Assembly (NCBI RefSeq): GCF_026210795.1
Contig: NC_089434.1
Location: forward strand, 4,712,001-4,776,000
Reading direction: 5' to 3'
From: Rhizophagus irregularis
Lineage: Eukaryota > Glomeromycota > Glomeromycetes > Glomerales > Glomeraceae
Length of the DNA: 64,000 bases
Shown: positions 44,800-56,704 of the stretch, piece after piece
Position numbering within the stretch: position 1 is the stretch's first letter
Layout of the letters: each line of letters opens with the position of its first letter
The notes under the pieces: generated by a model
The model's input: the letters and a program-made list of their open reading frames with translations, nothing else
Told to the model about the DNA's origin: nothing
Database searches by the model: none
Program-made: the position numbers and the translations under genes

Positions 44800-45720
44800 T
44801 TTCTATAAACATAATTATTTTTTTTATTAAGAAATATATATTTACACATTTAATAATAAATATAAGTATTTTAATTTAATAAATTAAATACGTTGAAGCT
44901 TATTTGTTTCTATATTGTTGAGTAAAGTCCGTTTTGACAATTGACACGCGAAACAACTAACTGCTATTACGCGTTAAAAGAGTTAAATAGTACCTACAGC
45001 GCCTAGGAAATACGATACGCGAAAGACAGCATAGTATTTATGTTCTTTTTATAATAATCAAGGTTACACTAATAGTCACGAGACATATAATATACCGATT
45101 CATATTTTATTGGTTAATTGTTAAATAAATAAGAAAGATCAAAAAAAAAACCATCTATGGTGGCTGTCACCTATAAACAAAACAACAAACAAACAACAAT
45201 AGTCCGAAATTTGAAATTTTTTTTATTTATATTGTTAAAATATAATAATTGCCGCGTGAATTTTATGTTTTTATGCCTGTTTTCATTATCATTTGTTCCA
45301 GTTTGTGCCTAAAACAGGAAATCCAGACGTGTCCAAAATGTCAATTTATTACGCTATAGTATAGTACCGTAAAGGATCCCCTTTTCCACATTTTCCGCGT
45401 ACCCCATAGTAATATAACTGGATATTTTATTAGACAAAAAAAAAATTTTTTTGATTTAGACCCGGGTATTATCATACTTGTAACTTTATTACTTAATTGC
45501 GTTACTTAGTAATAAATGATAAACTTGTATTATTTAATTTGTGTTACCTAATTTACCAAACTGTATTGCTTAAATGAGGAGTTATTAAAATATTAAACCC
45601 AAATTACCCAATAACATTGTCTTGCCAATAAAAACAAAATTTTTTAACCTGTTATTTTAATACGGTAATATACGAAATTCAATCAGTCAAAAAACCTTTA
45701 CTTTATTACATAATACGTTA
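44800..45720. other. 5' flank of the RTC4-like gene, no gene seen
   Basis: AT-rich with several TTACTTA/ATTACCTAA-like words around 45480-45620. No protein-like frame. Confidence 0.5.
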
Positions 45721-46164
45721 TTACCATAACAGTATGCATAAAGGCATTAGCTGAATTATTAATTCCAATCCTGAATTACAGTCTGCTTCACTTTCATTAC
45801 TATCCCCTGATTCACTTTCATTACTATCTCCTGATTCGCTTTCATCACTGTCTTCTATTTCACTTTCGCCACTTTCTTCTGATTCACTTTTATCATAATC
45901 TGAATCATTTTCGCTACTTTCTTCTGAATCATTTTCGTTTCTCTCACCTTCAACGTTTCTCTCACCTTCAACTTCCAAGATCTTCTCTATTACCCTATTT
46001 TCTAATCGATCAAAATCAAAAATTAAAGTATCTTCTGTCCCATATATAGCATTTGAAACGCCACAACACTTGAACGACCGCCTTATCATATTGATATTGA
46101 TAGCATCCCAACCTTCCATTACCATCTTGCTACAAGTGAGTAAGATGGTCTTTTGATTTTCCAT
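45721..46164 (-). CDS. pogo-type transposase C-terminus with acidic tail, 147 aa
   Basis: Residues about 12-52 (MVMEGWDAININMIRRSFKC then CGVSNAIYGTEDTLIFDFD) correspond to the C-terminal segment of pogo/Tigger-like transposases; the same block occurs in the decayed copy at 572-832 (SFKKCAIS, GSEDDMVYEKID). The helix-turn-helix and DDE parts are missing. The frame then runs into a Glu/Ser/Asp-rich low-complexity tail with repeated SESGDSNE units. The intact frame and in-frame tandem tail raise the possibility of a captured or domesticated fragment, but a plain transposon relic with chance openness is equally possible. Inverted repeats were not found around it. Confidence 0.5.
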   Translation of the reverse strand: MENQKTILLTCSKMVMEGWDAININMIRRSFKCCGVSNAIYGTEDTLIFDFDRLENRVIEKILEVEGERNVEGERNENDSEESSENDSDYDKSESEESGESEIEDSDESESGDSNESESGDSNESEADCNSGLELIIQLMPLCILLW

Positions 46165-46499
46165 AATTCAATTTTTAAATCGCTGAAATTGATATAAACC
46201 CGGATAGGTACTAGAGTATTATGTAAAATTTGCATGCCAAAGAACTGAAGTAAAATTCCGTGATGGTACATTCGTTCCTAAATATATAATTTAATTACCG
46301 TTTGAATTAAACGAACTGAACGAAATTAAATAATTTTAGAATATTCAGAATATTCTCACTTTAATATTGATCTTTTAGAAGATTTCTTGATCAAAAAAAA
46401 ATCGAATTAATTGTCTATTGCTATGCACTAGACGATTTGATCGTCAACCCATTTGATTATGTCACTTCGTCACGTCTGATAAAATCGATCATCACGTTT
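46165..46499. other. Intergenic, no gene seen
   Basis: Short AT-rich spacer containing GATTTGATCGTCAACCC at about 46433. Confidence 0.5.
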
Positions 46500-47060
46500 T
46501 GAAATTTTTCTTGAATATTTTTTTTTCTCGTTTTTATTTTATTTTTTAACAGTTCGTTTTAGTTTTCTTTCTTTTTATGTCCTTATGTTCCTCGGTTCTG
46601 CAGCAATAGAATTGTTTCCTTCTTTTTTCTTTTCGCTTCTCGTTGTTGATTTCCTTTCTTTCTTTAGGACTTCAAACTCATCAAAGGTACATTTCCTTCT
46701 TATTATTTCTTCGGTTCTGCAATCAAAGGCATGTTTCCTCCTTATTTCTTTTTTTTTGTTTCGTGTTTCTTGTCTCTAATTTTTTTTCTTTCTTTTGGTC
46801 TCTAGGTTCTTCAGTTTTGCGACAAAGGTACTTTCTTTTTATTCTGAATTTTGTTTTTATTTTTTACCCTTTGTTTCTAATTTTCCTTTTTCTTTTAAGT
46901 CTTTAAGTTCTTCCAATTTGTGAACGTACTTTTTTCTTTTTATCCCTTTCTCTATGGGGTTTACCTTGATCTTTTCTTGGTCTTGTAAATTTCGTCCTTA
47001 ATCTTCATTCCCCCTTTCTTTATTTTCATTCTTTCTTTTTCCCCAATTTTCATCATCTTT
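46500..47060. repeat. Pyrimidine-rich tract with degenerate repeats
   Basis: The plus strand is overwhelmingly C/T for over 500 bases (TTTCTTTCTTT-like). Within it recur TCGGTTCTGCA or AGGTTCTTCAG, each followed by CAAAGGYA and TTTCCTCCTT-like words at roughly 70-110-base spacing, indicating a diverged tandem array. The open frames at 46585-46906 (Phe/Leu/Ser-rich) are artefacts of the composition. Confidence 0.7.
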
Positions 47061-47699
47061 TATTTTTAATAAAGATATAAATTTCGCTCCGGACTCATAC
47101 CGGTTTCCATTTCCTAGTAATATAAAACTATTCCAATCTTCCCATTGACTCTAGATATCAACGAATTCACGGATTCCTCTGATGAGTTGATTATGCTAAA
47201 TTAATTGGACCTTGCCTATTAGCTTGTAAATTTCTTATGTTATAAAAATAACATATTAAATGTTTGTTTCTGATTAAATATCTACCAATCAAATTCTATG
47301 TGCGCAATGTGCGGAAGATTGGTCACGTGTGAAGTTTTGCACGTTCAGTTCTATTTCAGTTTTAATTCTTATGGATCCCTTATAATAGATATTTACCATC
47401 ATTGAAAACTTTGCTAACATGACTTTTCAATACAGCTATACAACTAAACAATCAAAGAAAAACGAATTAAAAAATTGATACTTCCTCATCAAAATTTGAA
47501 ATTTTTCTAAAAAAAAACCTTACCTTCTTTTCAATAAATCCCATATACAATACTACAATCGTTAGCATCAGATAATTTTCAATTAACTAATAATTCCTCC
47601 ATGTTCATGAAATTATGTGTACCCAATAACCTCTATATATCGCATACTTTTTATTGTACTATCAGCTGATCCTGTTACAACTTATATGTAGCATGTATA

Positions 47700-48560
47700 A
47701 AAATTTTGATGAAATGTTGAAATGGTATGCTGGAAAATGGGATTAATTCTATTCTTACGTAAAATTTCTTTTGACTTATTGAATGCTTCCATCTTTGCAT
47801 CAATGCTGATTGACCAATAAGCATTGAATTTAATAACTGTATTATATTCAAATTTTCATTTAGAACTCTACTGTATTAATTTAAGTCTTTCGGTACCTTC
47901 GAAATATTAGAATTGGCTTCCCTATGAGTTCACCCAAATCCGCTGATTGAATTTTAAATTTCCCTCGTCACAATTTACATAATTCTTGATCTGACTTCGT
48001 TCAACTCGAGATTTCTGAACTTACCTCATGACAATTAGACTTTAACGCTTGAGTTTTTGAGTATCGTCTTGATCAATTAAATATGTGTGTTTCTTTTTGA
48101 CCTTACTGGTACTTGAAGGCTTATCATTGTTGAAAATTATTTTTTCTAGGACTCCATTCTTTTTTTGTTTCGCGTTACCAGACCATCCTGATCTTTGCTC
48201 TTAAATTTAATATCTCTATCTCGCTCGCTTACTATATCTTTCTGAGATTTTGATTACCACAAAGATTTCTGAGAGATTTTAGCGATATTTGTCTGCGGTT
48301 TTAGATTAGACAGGTGAACGACTGCAGTAATTGCAATCTGGATCTAGGCTTTTGGATTTTTAAGATTTATCAGATTTTTTTGAAGAAGTTTCAACAATTC
48401 TAACGAACTCTAAAGTTTGATCCTTAATTTTAGGAATTATTTCGGGTTGTCAAACTTTCCGTTTGATTTTCACGGTCCATAGATAAATCACAAAAGGTTG
48501 ACCAAGTAAGCATAATTCTTCACCTTTAAGTATTCCTTTGATTCTGAAGTCGTTGGACTA
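47700..48560 (-). pseudogene. Possible decayed retrotransposon gag-like stretch
   Basis: In minus-strand frames the sequence reads PEIIPKIKDQTLEFVRIVET then KSLDPDCNYCSRSP, KTADKYR, KIIFNNDKPSSTSKVKKKHI, NLELNEVRSRIM and NAYWSISIDAKMEAFNKSKE. The DPDCNYC piece resembles the start of a CCHC zinc knuckle of Ty3-type gag. There are many stops and no pol motif. The assignment is tentative. Confidence 0.3.
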
Positions 48561-49734
48561 TGGTATATCCTAAAGAATAACCAGATTCAGACATATGAAT
48601 GTTGTATAGCCGTCGGTTTACGCGATTTTGTAGTTTTTACGGTATATTTCTTTTTTGCTTGGAATAAAAATACTTGTAATTTGTGAAAATACAAGTATCG
48701 TTTTTTTACACATGATTTCCACTGATTATGTAGGTACGTCACACATCAATACACTGATCACAACCATATCATTTACTTTAAGAAAAGCGAGAATATTTCA
48801 TTTACAATGTGAGAAGAGAAGTTCCAAAATGTTGAAATAACATGGGAAGTTGGGAACTATTGAATGTATAATATCTATTTGTATAATTTTAGTTTAAATC
48901 ATTGCTCGTGGATGTACACATTGCAAGCACTATAATCTACTAGTCCCATTATGCAATTCTTTAAAAAAAAAGCTCAAAGCTTCTTTTTATCAGCATTTCC
49001 ACTTTTTGTCAAATTTCATTTCAATGATTTAATTAATTTTTGGTTCATACTATAACTTTGAATATAAAATAATAAAAATTTGAGAGAATTCACTACCGAC
49101 AATTTTTTTATTATTGGAAGGAAACTTTTTTAAACGACACCATGATCTGATTGACTAAAGTACATGAATGTAAAGTTGAAAAATCATTCTCAAAATATAA
49201 TATGACATCATATGTTAGTTCTTGTAACTCGAAAGAACTTCCTAAATGTTACGCCATATCACTTTGACGTAAAAATTCGTTTCCTTAGTCCCTTTTGCAT
49301 CCTAATTATTTTGCAATATAGTGTTACTCTTTTGCAGGTGAAATGCTCGCTCTAACATAAAACTCTTCGACATCCAGGTCCTTTTACAAATATCAAGTTA
49401 ATTCATGATTTTGTTTTTATTATTAGCGTTCTCGTTTGGTACATCCATTACGTTAATTACGTTTTAAATACACAAAAATATTATTCATAATTTTTAAAAT
49501 AAAGATACTACTGTAGAAATGTAGAATTATTGGTTTAGTTGGGTATAGCATAAGGGCTTTAAATAGGGTATAGGGTATTAAAAATATATTTTCAGTTATT
49601 ACTTTGTTGGGTCATGCCGAATATTCACTTTAAGAGCGAGGTAATTTTAAAAAAATTTACACGGACGAGTATTTTCTCAACCAGTATTTGAAATTAAGAG
49701 TGATCCGTGTCAATTACAATAAACATTAGATAAC
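48561..49734. other. AT-rich, no gene seen
   Basis: A 61-codon plus frame at 48655-48840 shows no recognisable features. Otherwise non-coding. Confidence 0.5.
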
Positions 49735-50055
49735 GTGTGTAAAAAAGAATGTAATGTAAAGAAGCTTGTAAGAAAGATATGCTTATCTGTTATATATAAT
49801 TGCATATTAATATACAACTCCCACGTTAATTACGAGTTATTTGTCGACTTCTTGACTTGTATAGGAAAGAATTTTCCAACATTTATTAAGTCCGAAGCAG
49901 GTGCACTTCGGACTAATGTATCACAATCTAAAATTAATTCTATTCCTGACGAATCTATTTGTCTTATTTGTCGGGTAACATTATTGCGCGCCCGTCCGCG
50001 CCACATTAATTTTTTTTTGGCTTGGCCTTTACAGACATCAATTCCACGTTCTTAG
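49735..50055 (+). CDS. Unrecognised 106-aa ORF
   Basis: Reads MCKKECNVKKLVRKICLSVI, then YELFVDFLTCIGKNFPTFIK, SEAGALRTNVSQSKINSIPD and ESICLICRVTLLRARPRH. The CLIC dipeptide pair is not part of a complete zinc motif. The 3' third overlaps the inverted repeat beginning at 49956, which suggests the frame is fortuitous or that the repeat contains gene sequence. Confidence 0.22.
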   Translation: MCKKECNVKKLVRKICLSVIYNCILIYNSHVNYELFVDFLTCIGKNFPTFIKSEAGALRTNVSQSKINSIPDESICLICRVTLLRARPRHINFFLAWPLQTSIPRS

Positions 50056-50225
50056 TTGAAACTTTTCCCGAAATGGTCATTGATTTCGTAGATGTGAGAC
50101 TTCATCTCTGTAACAAAATTTCACACGAATCACTTTATGGCACACGGAAACATTCTAAATTGGAATATGCAAGCCTCAAACTTATCGTCAACTGATAAAT
50201 TTATCCCCGTTGGGTGAACAATTTT
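49956..50225. repeat. Left arm of an inverted repeat pair
   Basis: Matches the reverse complement of about 52108-52420: shared CGTTCTTAGTTGAA, CACACGGAAACAT, ATGCAAGCCTC and AACTGATAAATYTATCCC in the same order, with small indels. The arms enclose about 1.9 kb with a minisatellite. Confidence 0.75.
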
Positions 50226-50259
50226 TTTATTCGATCATGATAACAGTTGCTGATCGATC

Positions 50260-51342
50260 TGATGGATAACGGGATATAAACAAATCATGCTAACATACTC
50301 TTGTATCAAGAATTCAAACGTGACTGTAGTAAAATATTTTCTCAAGATAAAATATTATTGTTGGAGAATTTATTATCGTTCCATCTTTAACGTGCACACA
50401 TTAGATAGCGATCTTTTAAAATCGTCGCGCAATACGACATCAGAGAGTGAAATTTAAAAAAGAAATCACGACAATTTCAGTATACGACAAAGTTATTTGA
50501 AAAAAAAATTTTATTTTATTTTATTTTTTTCTTAAATAAAAGTCCCTCTATAAAATAAATTCGTTTATATTTCGAAAAAAATATATTTTTAAAATTTGGT
50601 CCTATAGGACATGTTGAATTTATTATAATTGCGTAAGAATGATTTTGTATTTACATGATATAAAAAAATTAATTTGATATAATATTAGATCTAATATAAA
50701 GGGCTTATGAAAGGGTATATGATATATAAAAATAATATGATGATTAAACATGAATAATTGAATTTAAAGACAAATAAGAAAGTAAATGAAGATAATGCAT
50801 AACAAATATTAAATGTCCTATTTTAAAATTTTTGAATTTAGCATGTTAATTTCCTAACTATATTTAAGAATTATTATATTATATTAATTTTGAAGTAATA
50901 AGAATTATAATATTAAATTGAAAGCGTAATTTGTGAAAGAACACATGATTCATACATGTTACGTGTAAATAAAACAGCAATTTACATATTTATCATATTA
51001 CGCAATAATTTCAGGATATTTCATAATTATATTTTGTAGGGTGTAGGGTTTCGTTTATCTAAAAAAACAAAAGAAATAAATTTTTAACAAATTAATCCTT
51101 GATAATTTAATACAATGTGGCTTATATATACATACTTTCGGTTTTCTTTAGCCTTAACTTTTATTGTGCGAAAAGAATTATTAAAAGATGGGAATTTCAA
51201 TCTACAAAAACGAAAGAAATAATTTTTAATGATTATTCCGATAATTTTATACATGGTTAGTACATACAAACATACATACCACCAAAAATGTTCAAAATGT
51301 CGTTTCGTGTGAGAAGAAAAATTTCAACAAAAATTTTTTTAA
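50260..51342. other. AT-rich interior, no gene seen
   Basis: Low-complexity AT-rich sequence within the inverted repeat pair. Confidence 0.5.
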
Positions 51343-51520
51343 ATGACGGAAAGGTCTTGAATGACGGAAGGGGGGTCTTTAATGAAGGAAAGATTTCTTT
51401 AAGACGGAAGGTCCTAGATGACGGAAAGTCTTAAATGACGGAAAGCCTTAGATGACGGAAGGATCTTAAATGACGGAAGGATCTTAAATGTTTAAACGGA
51501 AAGGGGGGTTTTTAATTGAT
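51343..51520. repeat. Minisatellite around ATGACGGAAGG
   Basis: About eight degenerate copies of an 18-20-bp unit, CTTAAATGACGGAAGGAT, with two GGGGGG-type expansions. It lies between the two inverted arms. Confidence 0.85.
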
Positions 51521-51549
51521 AGAAAAAAGAAAAAAAAAAATGGCTACGA

Positions 51550-51960
51550 TGCTATGTAGGGCTATAAATACATAATGCGTAATGTGCAAAATAAACATGT
51601 TATAACACGTTTTACTTTCGATAATCAGTTATCAGCGCAATCAGTACGATCGTGAGAAATAAAATTGTTATCGGGATTCGGGAGCATCGGGAGCAACTAA
51701 CAAAGCACGAAACACGCCTACAGAAGCGCAAAAGGAGAAAATAAAACATTTTGCACGTTTTTTTGACATCATTTTCACCAACTCGTCTAAAATTACGTCT
51801 TCTGATATTACATGAACTTCACGCCACATCAAATAGGAATTATGCATCTTATCGGAACTTCCAAAATTTTGATGCCGTGTTTGCGCAGCGACAAAAATTA
51901 CACGCAAAAGGTTACCCAATTGGTTTGTGTACTCTTGTACATTCCCGTTTGAAATGATTA
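51550..51960. other. GC-richer block with open frames on both strands
   Basis: A TATA-like GGCTATAAATACATAATG lies at about 51559. Downstream, a plus-strand frame reads SGASGATNKARNTPTEAQKE then KIKHFARFFDIIFTNSSKIT before a stop, while 51668-51919 is open on the minus strand (83 aa, DVILDELVKMMSKKRAKC). Which, if any, is coding cannot be told. The layout (TATA, then GGGATTCGGGAGC) recalls an LTR/leader but no partner LTR was found. Confidence 0.3.
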
Positions 51961-52107
51961 AAAGATTTATATGTATAAATAAATCTCATGATAATCATGA
52001 TTTGTTTACATTACACAATCCACTATATTTATTCCTGATGAAACGGTAAAAAGTTGTTAACATAATCGACATAAAGTAAAGTATAGATATTGCAAAATAT
52101 AACACTC

Positions 52108-52420
52108 ATGATCACCAACGGGATAGATTTATCAGTTAACGATAAGCCTGATGAAATGACCTATTAGGGCTTATTAAGGCTTAGGTTAAAGTAAAGAGGC
52201 TTGCATAGAATATGTTTCCGTGTGTAATAAAGTGATTCATGTGGAAACTTGTTACAAAGAGATGAGTGAGATCAAGGAAGCTTACGCTCATTTTTGGAAA
52301 GAGATTTGTTTTTTATTCAACTAAGAACGGGATTACGGGAATTGAAGCAAAGCAGATCTACAAAAAAGTAAAAAATAGGTTAATGTACAAAAAGTTTGTG
52401 GCTTGACCCGACAAATAAAT
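52108..52420. repeat. Right arm of the inverted repeat pair
   Basis: Reverse-complement partner of 49956-50225. It lies directly upstream of the histone deacetylase promoter, so its spread may define the upstream limit of that gene. Confidence 0.75.
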
Positions 52421-52513
52421 CCGGGCTTACCCTTCTGCTGTTTAATCCTAAACCTGTAGCCTAATTTAGTAATTCGGATGTATGCTATTATTACCTATCT
52501 AGTTTAACGCTTT

Positions 52514-52559
52514 TAAACGCGACATTTTGACGATAAAGCTTTTTAACGCGACATTTTGA
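52514..52559 (+). promoter_or_regulatory. Paired AACGCGACATTTTGA motif
   Basis: Two copies of AACGCGACATTTTGA, 29 bases apart, lie about 50-95 bases upstream of the deacetylase ATG. The core ACGCG resembles the MBF (MluI cell-cycle box) site ACGCGN of fungi. That a regulator binds here is inference. Confidence 0.4.
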
Positions 52560-52608
52560 TTTTTATCTACGATAAAAAATATAATTTCAGTTTACTGAGC
52601 ACATAAAA

Positions 52609-54112
52609 ATGAGTTCTTCCAGTTTTCTCCCAAGCAATAATGATAAAACTGTCCTGACTCAACCAGCAACTTTTCATATACAACCACATTCTAAACAAAA
52701 GGTTTCTTATTTTCACCATAAAGATGTCGGAAACTTTCATTTTGGTGTAAGTTATCTAGAAACTAGCTTTAATGTTACCGTTAATTTTTAAATATTTATG
52801 TCCCACATAAAACAGTTACAACATCCAATGAAACCTCATCGTTTGGCTTTAACGAATAATTTGGTTTTAAGTTATGGCCTTCATAAAAAAATGACGGTTT
52901 ATTGTCCGCCTAAAGCGACCGATGATGAATTAATGGAATTTCATGAAGTAGATTATATTAAATTCTTGAAAAAAGTAACACCGGAAAATTCTGAAGAATT
53001 CGCTATAGATTTTCCTAGGTTCAACATAAATGCGGATTGTCCAATATTCGAAGGATTGTATGATTTTTGTCAGATATATGCAGGTGCTTCAATAGCTGCG
53101 GCACATCATTTAGCATCAGATGGAGCTGATATATGTATTAATTGGAGTGGAGGATTACATCATGCGAAAAGGTATGAGGCTTCAGGATTTTGTTTCGTGA
53201 ATGATATAGTTTTGGCGATTCAGCATTTACTAAGGTTCGTAAAAAAAAAAAAAATAATAAGTTTTTTTTGAATGAATTGTATATTTTACTCAAAAGTATT
53301 TCATCATTAAAAGGTTTTATCCACGCGTTTTATATATTGACATTGATATACATCATGGTGATGGTGTGCAAGAAGCATTTTTTGCCACAGATCGAGTTAT
53401 GACAGTATCATTTCATAAATATGATGGTAGCTTTTTCCCTGGAACCGGAAATACAAGCGAAATTGGTTGCGGATTAGGCAAATTCTTTTCTCTAAATGTA
53501 CCTCTGAAAGATGGAATTGATGATAATAGCTATGTTACATTATTCAAGGAAGTTATGTTAGATGTAAGAGATCATTATCAACCAAGTGTTGTTGTATTAC
53601 AATGTGGAGCAGATTCTCTCGGAAAAGATAGATTAGGAGGTTTTAATATAAGTATTAAAGCTCATGGGGAGTGCGTAAGATTTATAAAAAGTTGGCAGGT
53701 TCCCTTGTTAGTTCTTGGAGGTGGGGGTTATAGAATTCCTAATGTAGCAAGATGTTGGACTTATGAAACTGGAATATTACTTGATACTGAATTACAGTCT
53801 GAATTACCACAAAAGACTCATTATTATAATTTTTTTGGTCCAGATTTTTCATTACATCCACCGCTTGTAAGAAAGATAGACGATTTAAATAAAAGAAGTG
53901 ATTTAAAACAAATTTATCAGGAAGTTCATGAATTGTTGAGATTTTTAGATGGGGCTCCAAGTGTTCAAATGCAAGAACTTCCGGGGAATTTACAAAGTAT
54001 ATTTAATGGAATTGATGAGGAATTTAGAGATGTTGGTTTTAGAGGTAGGAAACCTTTAATGTGGAATGAAAATGAATATTTCGACGGAGATAGTGACAAC
54101 GATAAATGGTGA
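52609..54112 (+). CDS. hos2: Class I histone deacetylase, HOS2/HDAC3 type
   Basis: Exons 52609-52746, 52816-53234 and 53314-54112 splice in frame to 451 aa, matching the usual length of yeast Hos2. The enzyme removes acetyl groups from histone lysines as part of a SET3/NCoR-like complex in the nucleus. Family hallmarks: [32 protein letters not shown] (His161/His162), [17 protein letters not shown] (zinc ligands Asp197 and His199), [16 protein letters not shown] (zinc ligand Asp291), [20 protein letters not shown] (catalytic Tyr325). GVQEAF and CGADSLGxDRLG favour HDAC3/Hos2 over Rpd3. All catalytic residues are present. The first exon is short and variable apart from [15 protein letters not shown]. 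The ATG at 52798 lies in intron 1 and is not the start. The acidic C-terminus (DGDSDND) is typical. Confidence 0.93.
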
Positions 54113-55579
54113 TATGATTTTATGGAATCTTAGTGATTGGTAAGATGTTTATATCAGTTTTTATTCATTTTCGTTTCAAAATAAAAATTACACTTGGCTA
54201 AAGGACAATCTAATTCAATTTATTGGACAAAATAAGCATATCATTAAGAAATTGGGCTTTAAAGGACGTTGACTAAAATAGACAAAAAAATAAACTTGGA
54301 TATTTGCAGCTAATTGTTCTAATTATCATATATTTGGTTTCTAATCCTTTCACGAATTTTTATTGTTTATGTCACCATCGAACATTATAGTATCATAACA
54401 TATTCGAAAGAGTGCAATTCGAACTATATTTTCTGGAAATTCTATTAAATTTACTTAAAGAATAATATATTCAACCTAGGCTTCTTTCATCAGCTCAAAT
54501 CCCGAGTATGCCTACAACCATAACTAGCAGTTGTTACAGCAAGACTGTTTCCACTAGATTCACGAGTAAGACAGAATTTGTACACCAAATAATCTATAAT
54601 AAATAATAAATAATAAATAATAAAAGATTAAAGCTAAAGTTTCCGCATCAATCCCTTCAATATATATATAATTTGAATGCGGCTAATAAATCTGATAACA
54701 TATTTAAAAAATCATGAGCAACAACTCGCGATTTGTGTCCAAATTGTTTTCGTTTAACGAAACTCCCATGTACTAGGTACAATGATGGTCCTAATCATTT
54801 TGTCATAATTGAGCTTGTAAGTGAAAGAGCAAGATAACGGCTTGATTTTCTAAATAATCTTTATTTTAACCATATTATCAAGATTTTATTAATAAAATCA
54901 AATGTGTTGGATACAACGTTTGAACCAGTTTGAAACCGTTTAGCTCTCTTTAATTATTTAATTTCGGCTGTTTATCTTTCCTCTTATAACGTCTTTCGGT
55001 GATAAATAATTCTTGATGAAAGACATTGTATTGCAACGCAAACACTGTAGGATGTGTAAACAGTGTTGGCTGTTCAGCTGCAATCATTCCTAAAAAAGCA
55101 TTAATGTTAAAGTCTTTTTTAATATATTTGATCTTTATTCAACACATATCACTTTTAATAAAAAAAACATATAATATTTTTTATGAAATTATACCTTCTT
55201 TATTATACTAACAAGTGTACTAAAATAACAATAGAAAATCTCAATTAATTTGACCAAATTTTTTTATCGTATCATCACTATTGTATTATAAATTTAATTT
55301 CAATATAATTATAGCTCAAGCATCAAAACCGCGTGAAATTGTTAATTGTTATTCATGTTGCTCTTACTGTTCATACCCAGCGATGAATTCTTTAACAGTA
55401 TGACATCGTCAATTTCCGTCAATTATCATTAAATCTTATGAATCTTCTTTGTATATTTTTTTTTCTTCTACATTAGAATATCTTCCCTTGAATAACAATT
55501 TTTTTTTTTATCATCATGCCTTCACTAGTCAATACACCAATTCTTTTCTTTTAGTTTGTTGTGTCGCAATCATATCTAA
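54113..55579. other. Intergenic, no convincing gene
   Basis: AT-rich 3' flank. It contains an ATAATAAATAA microsatellite at about 54600. A plus frame from about 55026 (VGCVNSVGCSAAII) is short and unrecognised, though it might be an upstream exon of the ORF at 55580. Confidence 0.45.
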
Positions 55580-55822
55580 GTGATCGAACAAAGGATGAAA
55601 TTTGATTCATTATCTGCCGGTGAAGCTGCCAATGATAAATATATTACAAATAATTCGATATACTTGAACTTTGAATTTTTTAAATTTTTCACGTATGGAA
55701 TAACATTTTGCTTACCTCCTCTTTTTTTAGATTTTCTTTTAAAAGCCCATCCACTTGATAATGCAAGTCGAACTGAACACGTTAACAAAGTAGTAAAACC
55801 AATGTATAAGCCGAAATCTTAG
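55580..55822 (+). CDS. Unrecognised 80-aa ORF or exon pair
   Basis: Reads MKFDSLSAGEAANDKYITNN, a hydrophobic AT-rich middle, then FLLKAHPLDNASRTEHVNKV and MYKPKS at TAA. The middle, ending CCTCCTCTTTTTTTAG, looks like an intron, leaving two exons of protein-like composition. No family recognised. Confidence 0.28.
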   Translation: MIEQRMKFDSLSAGEAANDKYITNNSIYLNFEFFKFFTYGITFCLPPLFLDFLLKAHPLDNASRTEHVNKVVKPMYKPKS

Positions 55823-56300
55823 AAGGAAGCAACACCTTGAGGATCCTTACGGTTATGATAATGTATCATGTGCGTTATATGCAACGTTTTCTATTAAAAT
55901 AATTAAAAAATATATATCTTATGGAGCGTTAAATCAATAACCAACAACACTTTCTATCTTCTCTTAGATTTGTTCTTTCTTTTAATTTATAGATTTACTT
56001 TTTTATTTTATTTTTTTTAAGTTACAGTACAAATTACATAGAAACTACATACTAGAGTCAAAAGTAATTCAAACAATCTGTAAGCCAAACCGCGATAATG
56101 CCGGCGTCACCTTGGTTGTAAAGAAACGAAAATGGGTGACTTTTTCGTATTACCGTATATCACGCATGATAATTTTTTAGGTCTTAAATAATAGTAAATG
56201 TGTGATGATAATCTATATGACGTAATGCGTCAAAAATATCAGAAATATTTTACGCAATAATAATTTGATCCTATTTGGCTGCATAATAACAATAACTAAA
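55823..56300. other. Intergenic, no gene seen
   Basis: Spacer between the small ORF and the tandem duplication. AT-rich, with a GC-richer island at about 56090-56140. Confidence 0.5.
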
Positions 56301-56704
56301 GGTGATGCAATTTTTTATGAAGAATATAATATATAACAGGTTTATTCTTTTACATATTTTATAATATGAATAAAATTCTGAGTTTAATATCTAATTCATG
56401 TTTTTTTTTGATGTTAATATTTGCTTCTAAAAATCTATGTACACATTATATTCACCGAGGTTAGATAAATTTATTCCAAAAAAAAAGGAGTTTAAAATAA
56501 AAAAATACGAGTAATATTAAAAAAAAATCATTTATCGTCATGAGAATAGAAAAGATGAAGAAGAAAATCGGAGAGGAAAGAAAATAGAAAATACAATTAA
56601 AGAAGATTTAATGTAGCAATACTTGTGATTCGTCTATACTATGTGAGGAACTCTAGATTAGGTGAAAGCAGAGCCTACTCCAGGAGTTAAAGAAATTTCG
56701 TTAT

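Noticed and set aside
46585-46906. Hydrophobic Phe/Leu/Ser-rich frames suggesting membrane proteins
   Set aside because: They result from the polypyrimidine tract; any C/T-rich strand encodes Phe, Leu, Ser and Pro.
52798-52815. Alternative deacetylase start at ATG 52798
   Set aside because: It lies in intron 1; splicing 52746 to 52816 joins NFHFG to LQHPMKPHR in frame as in the family.
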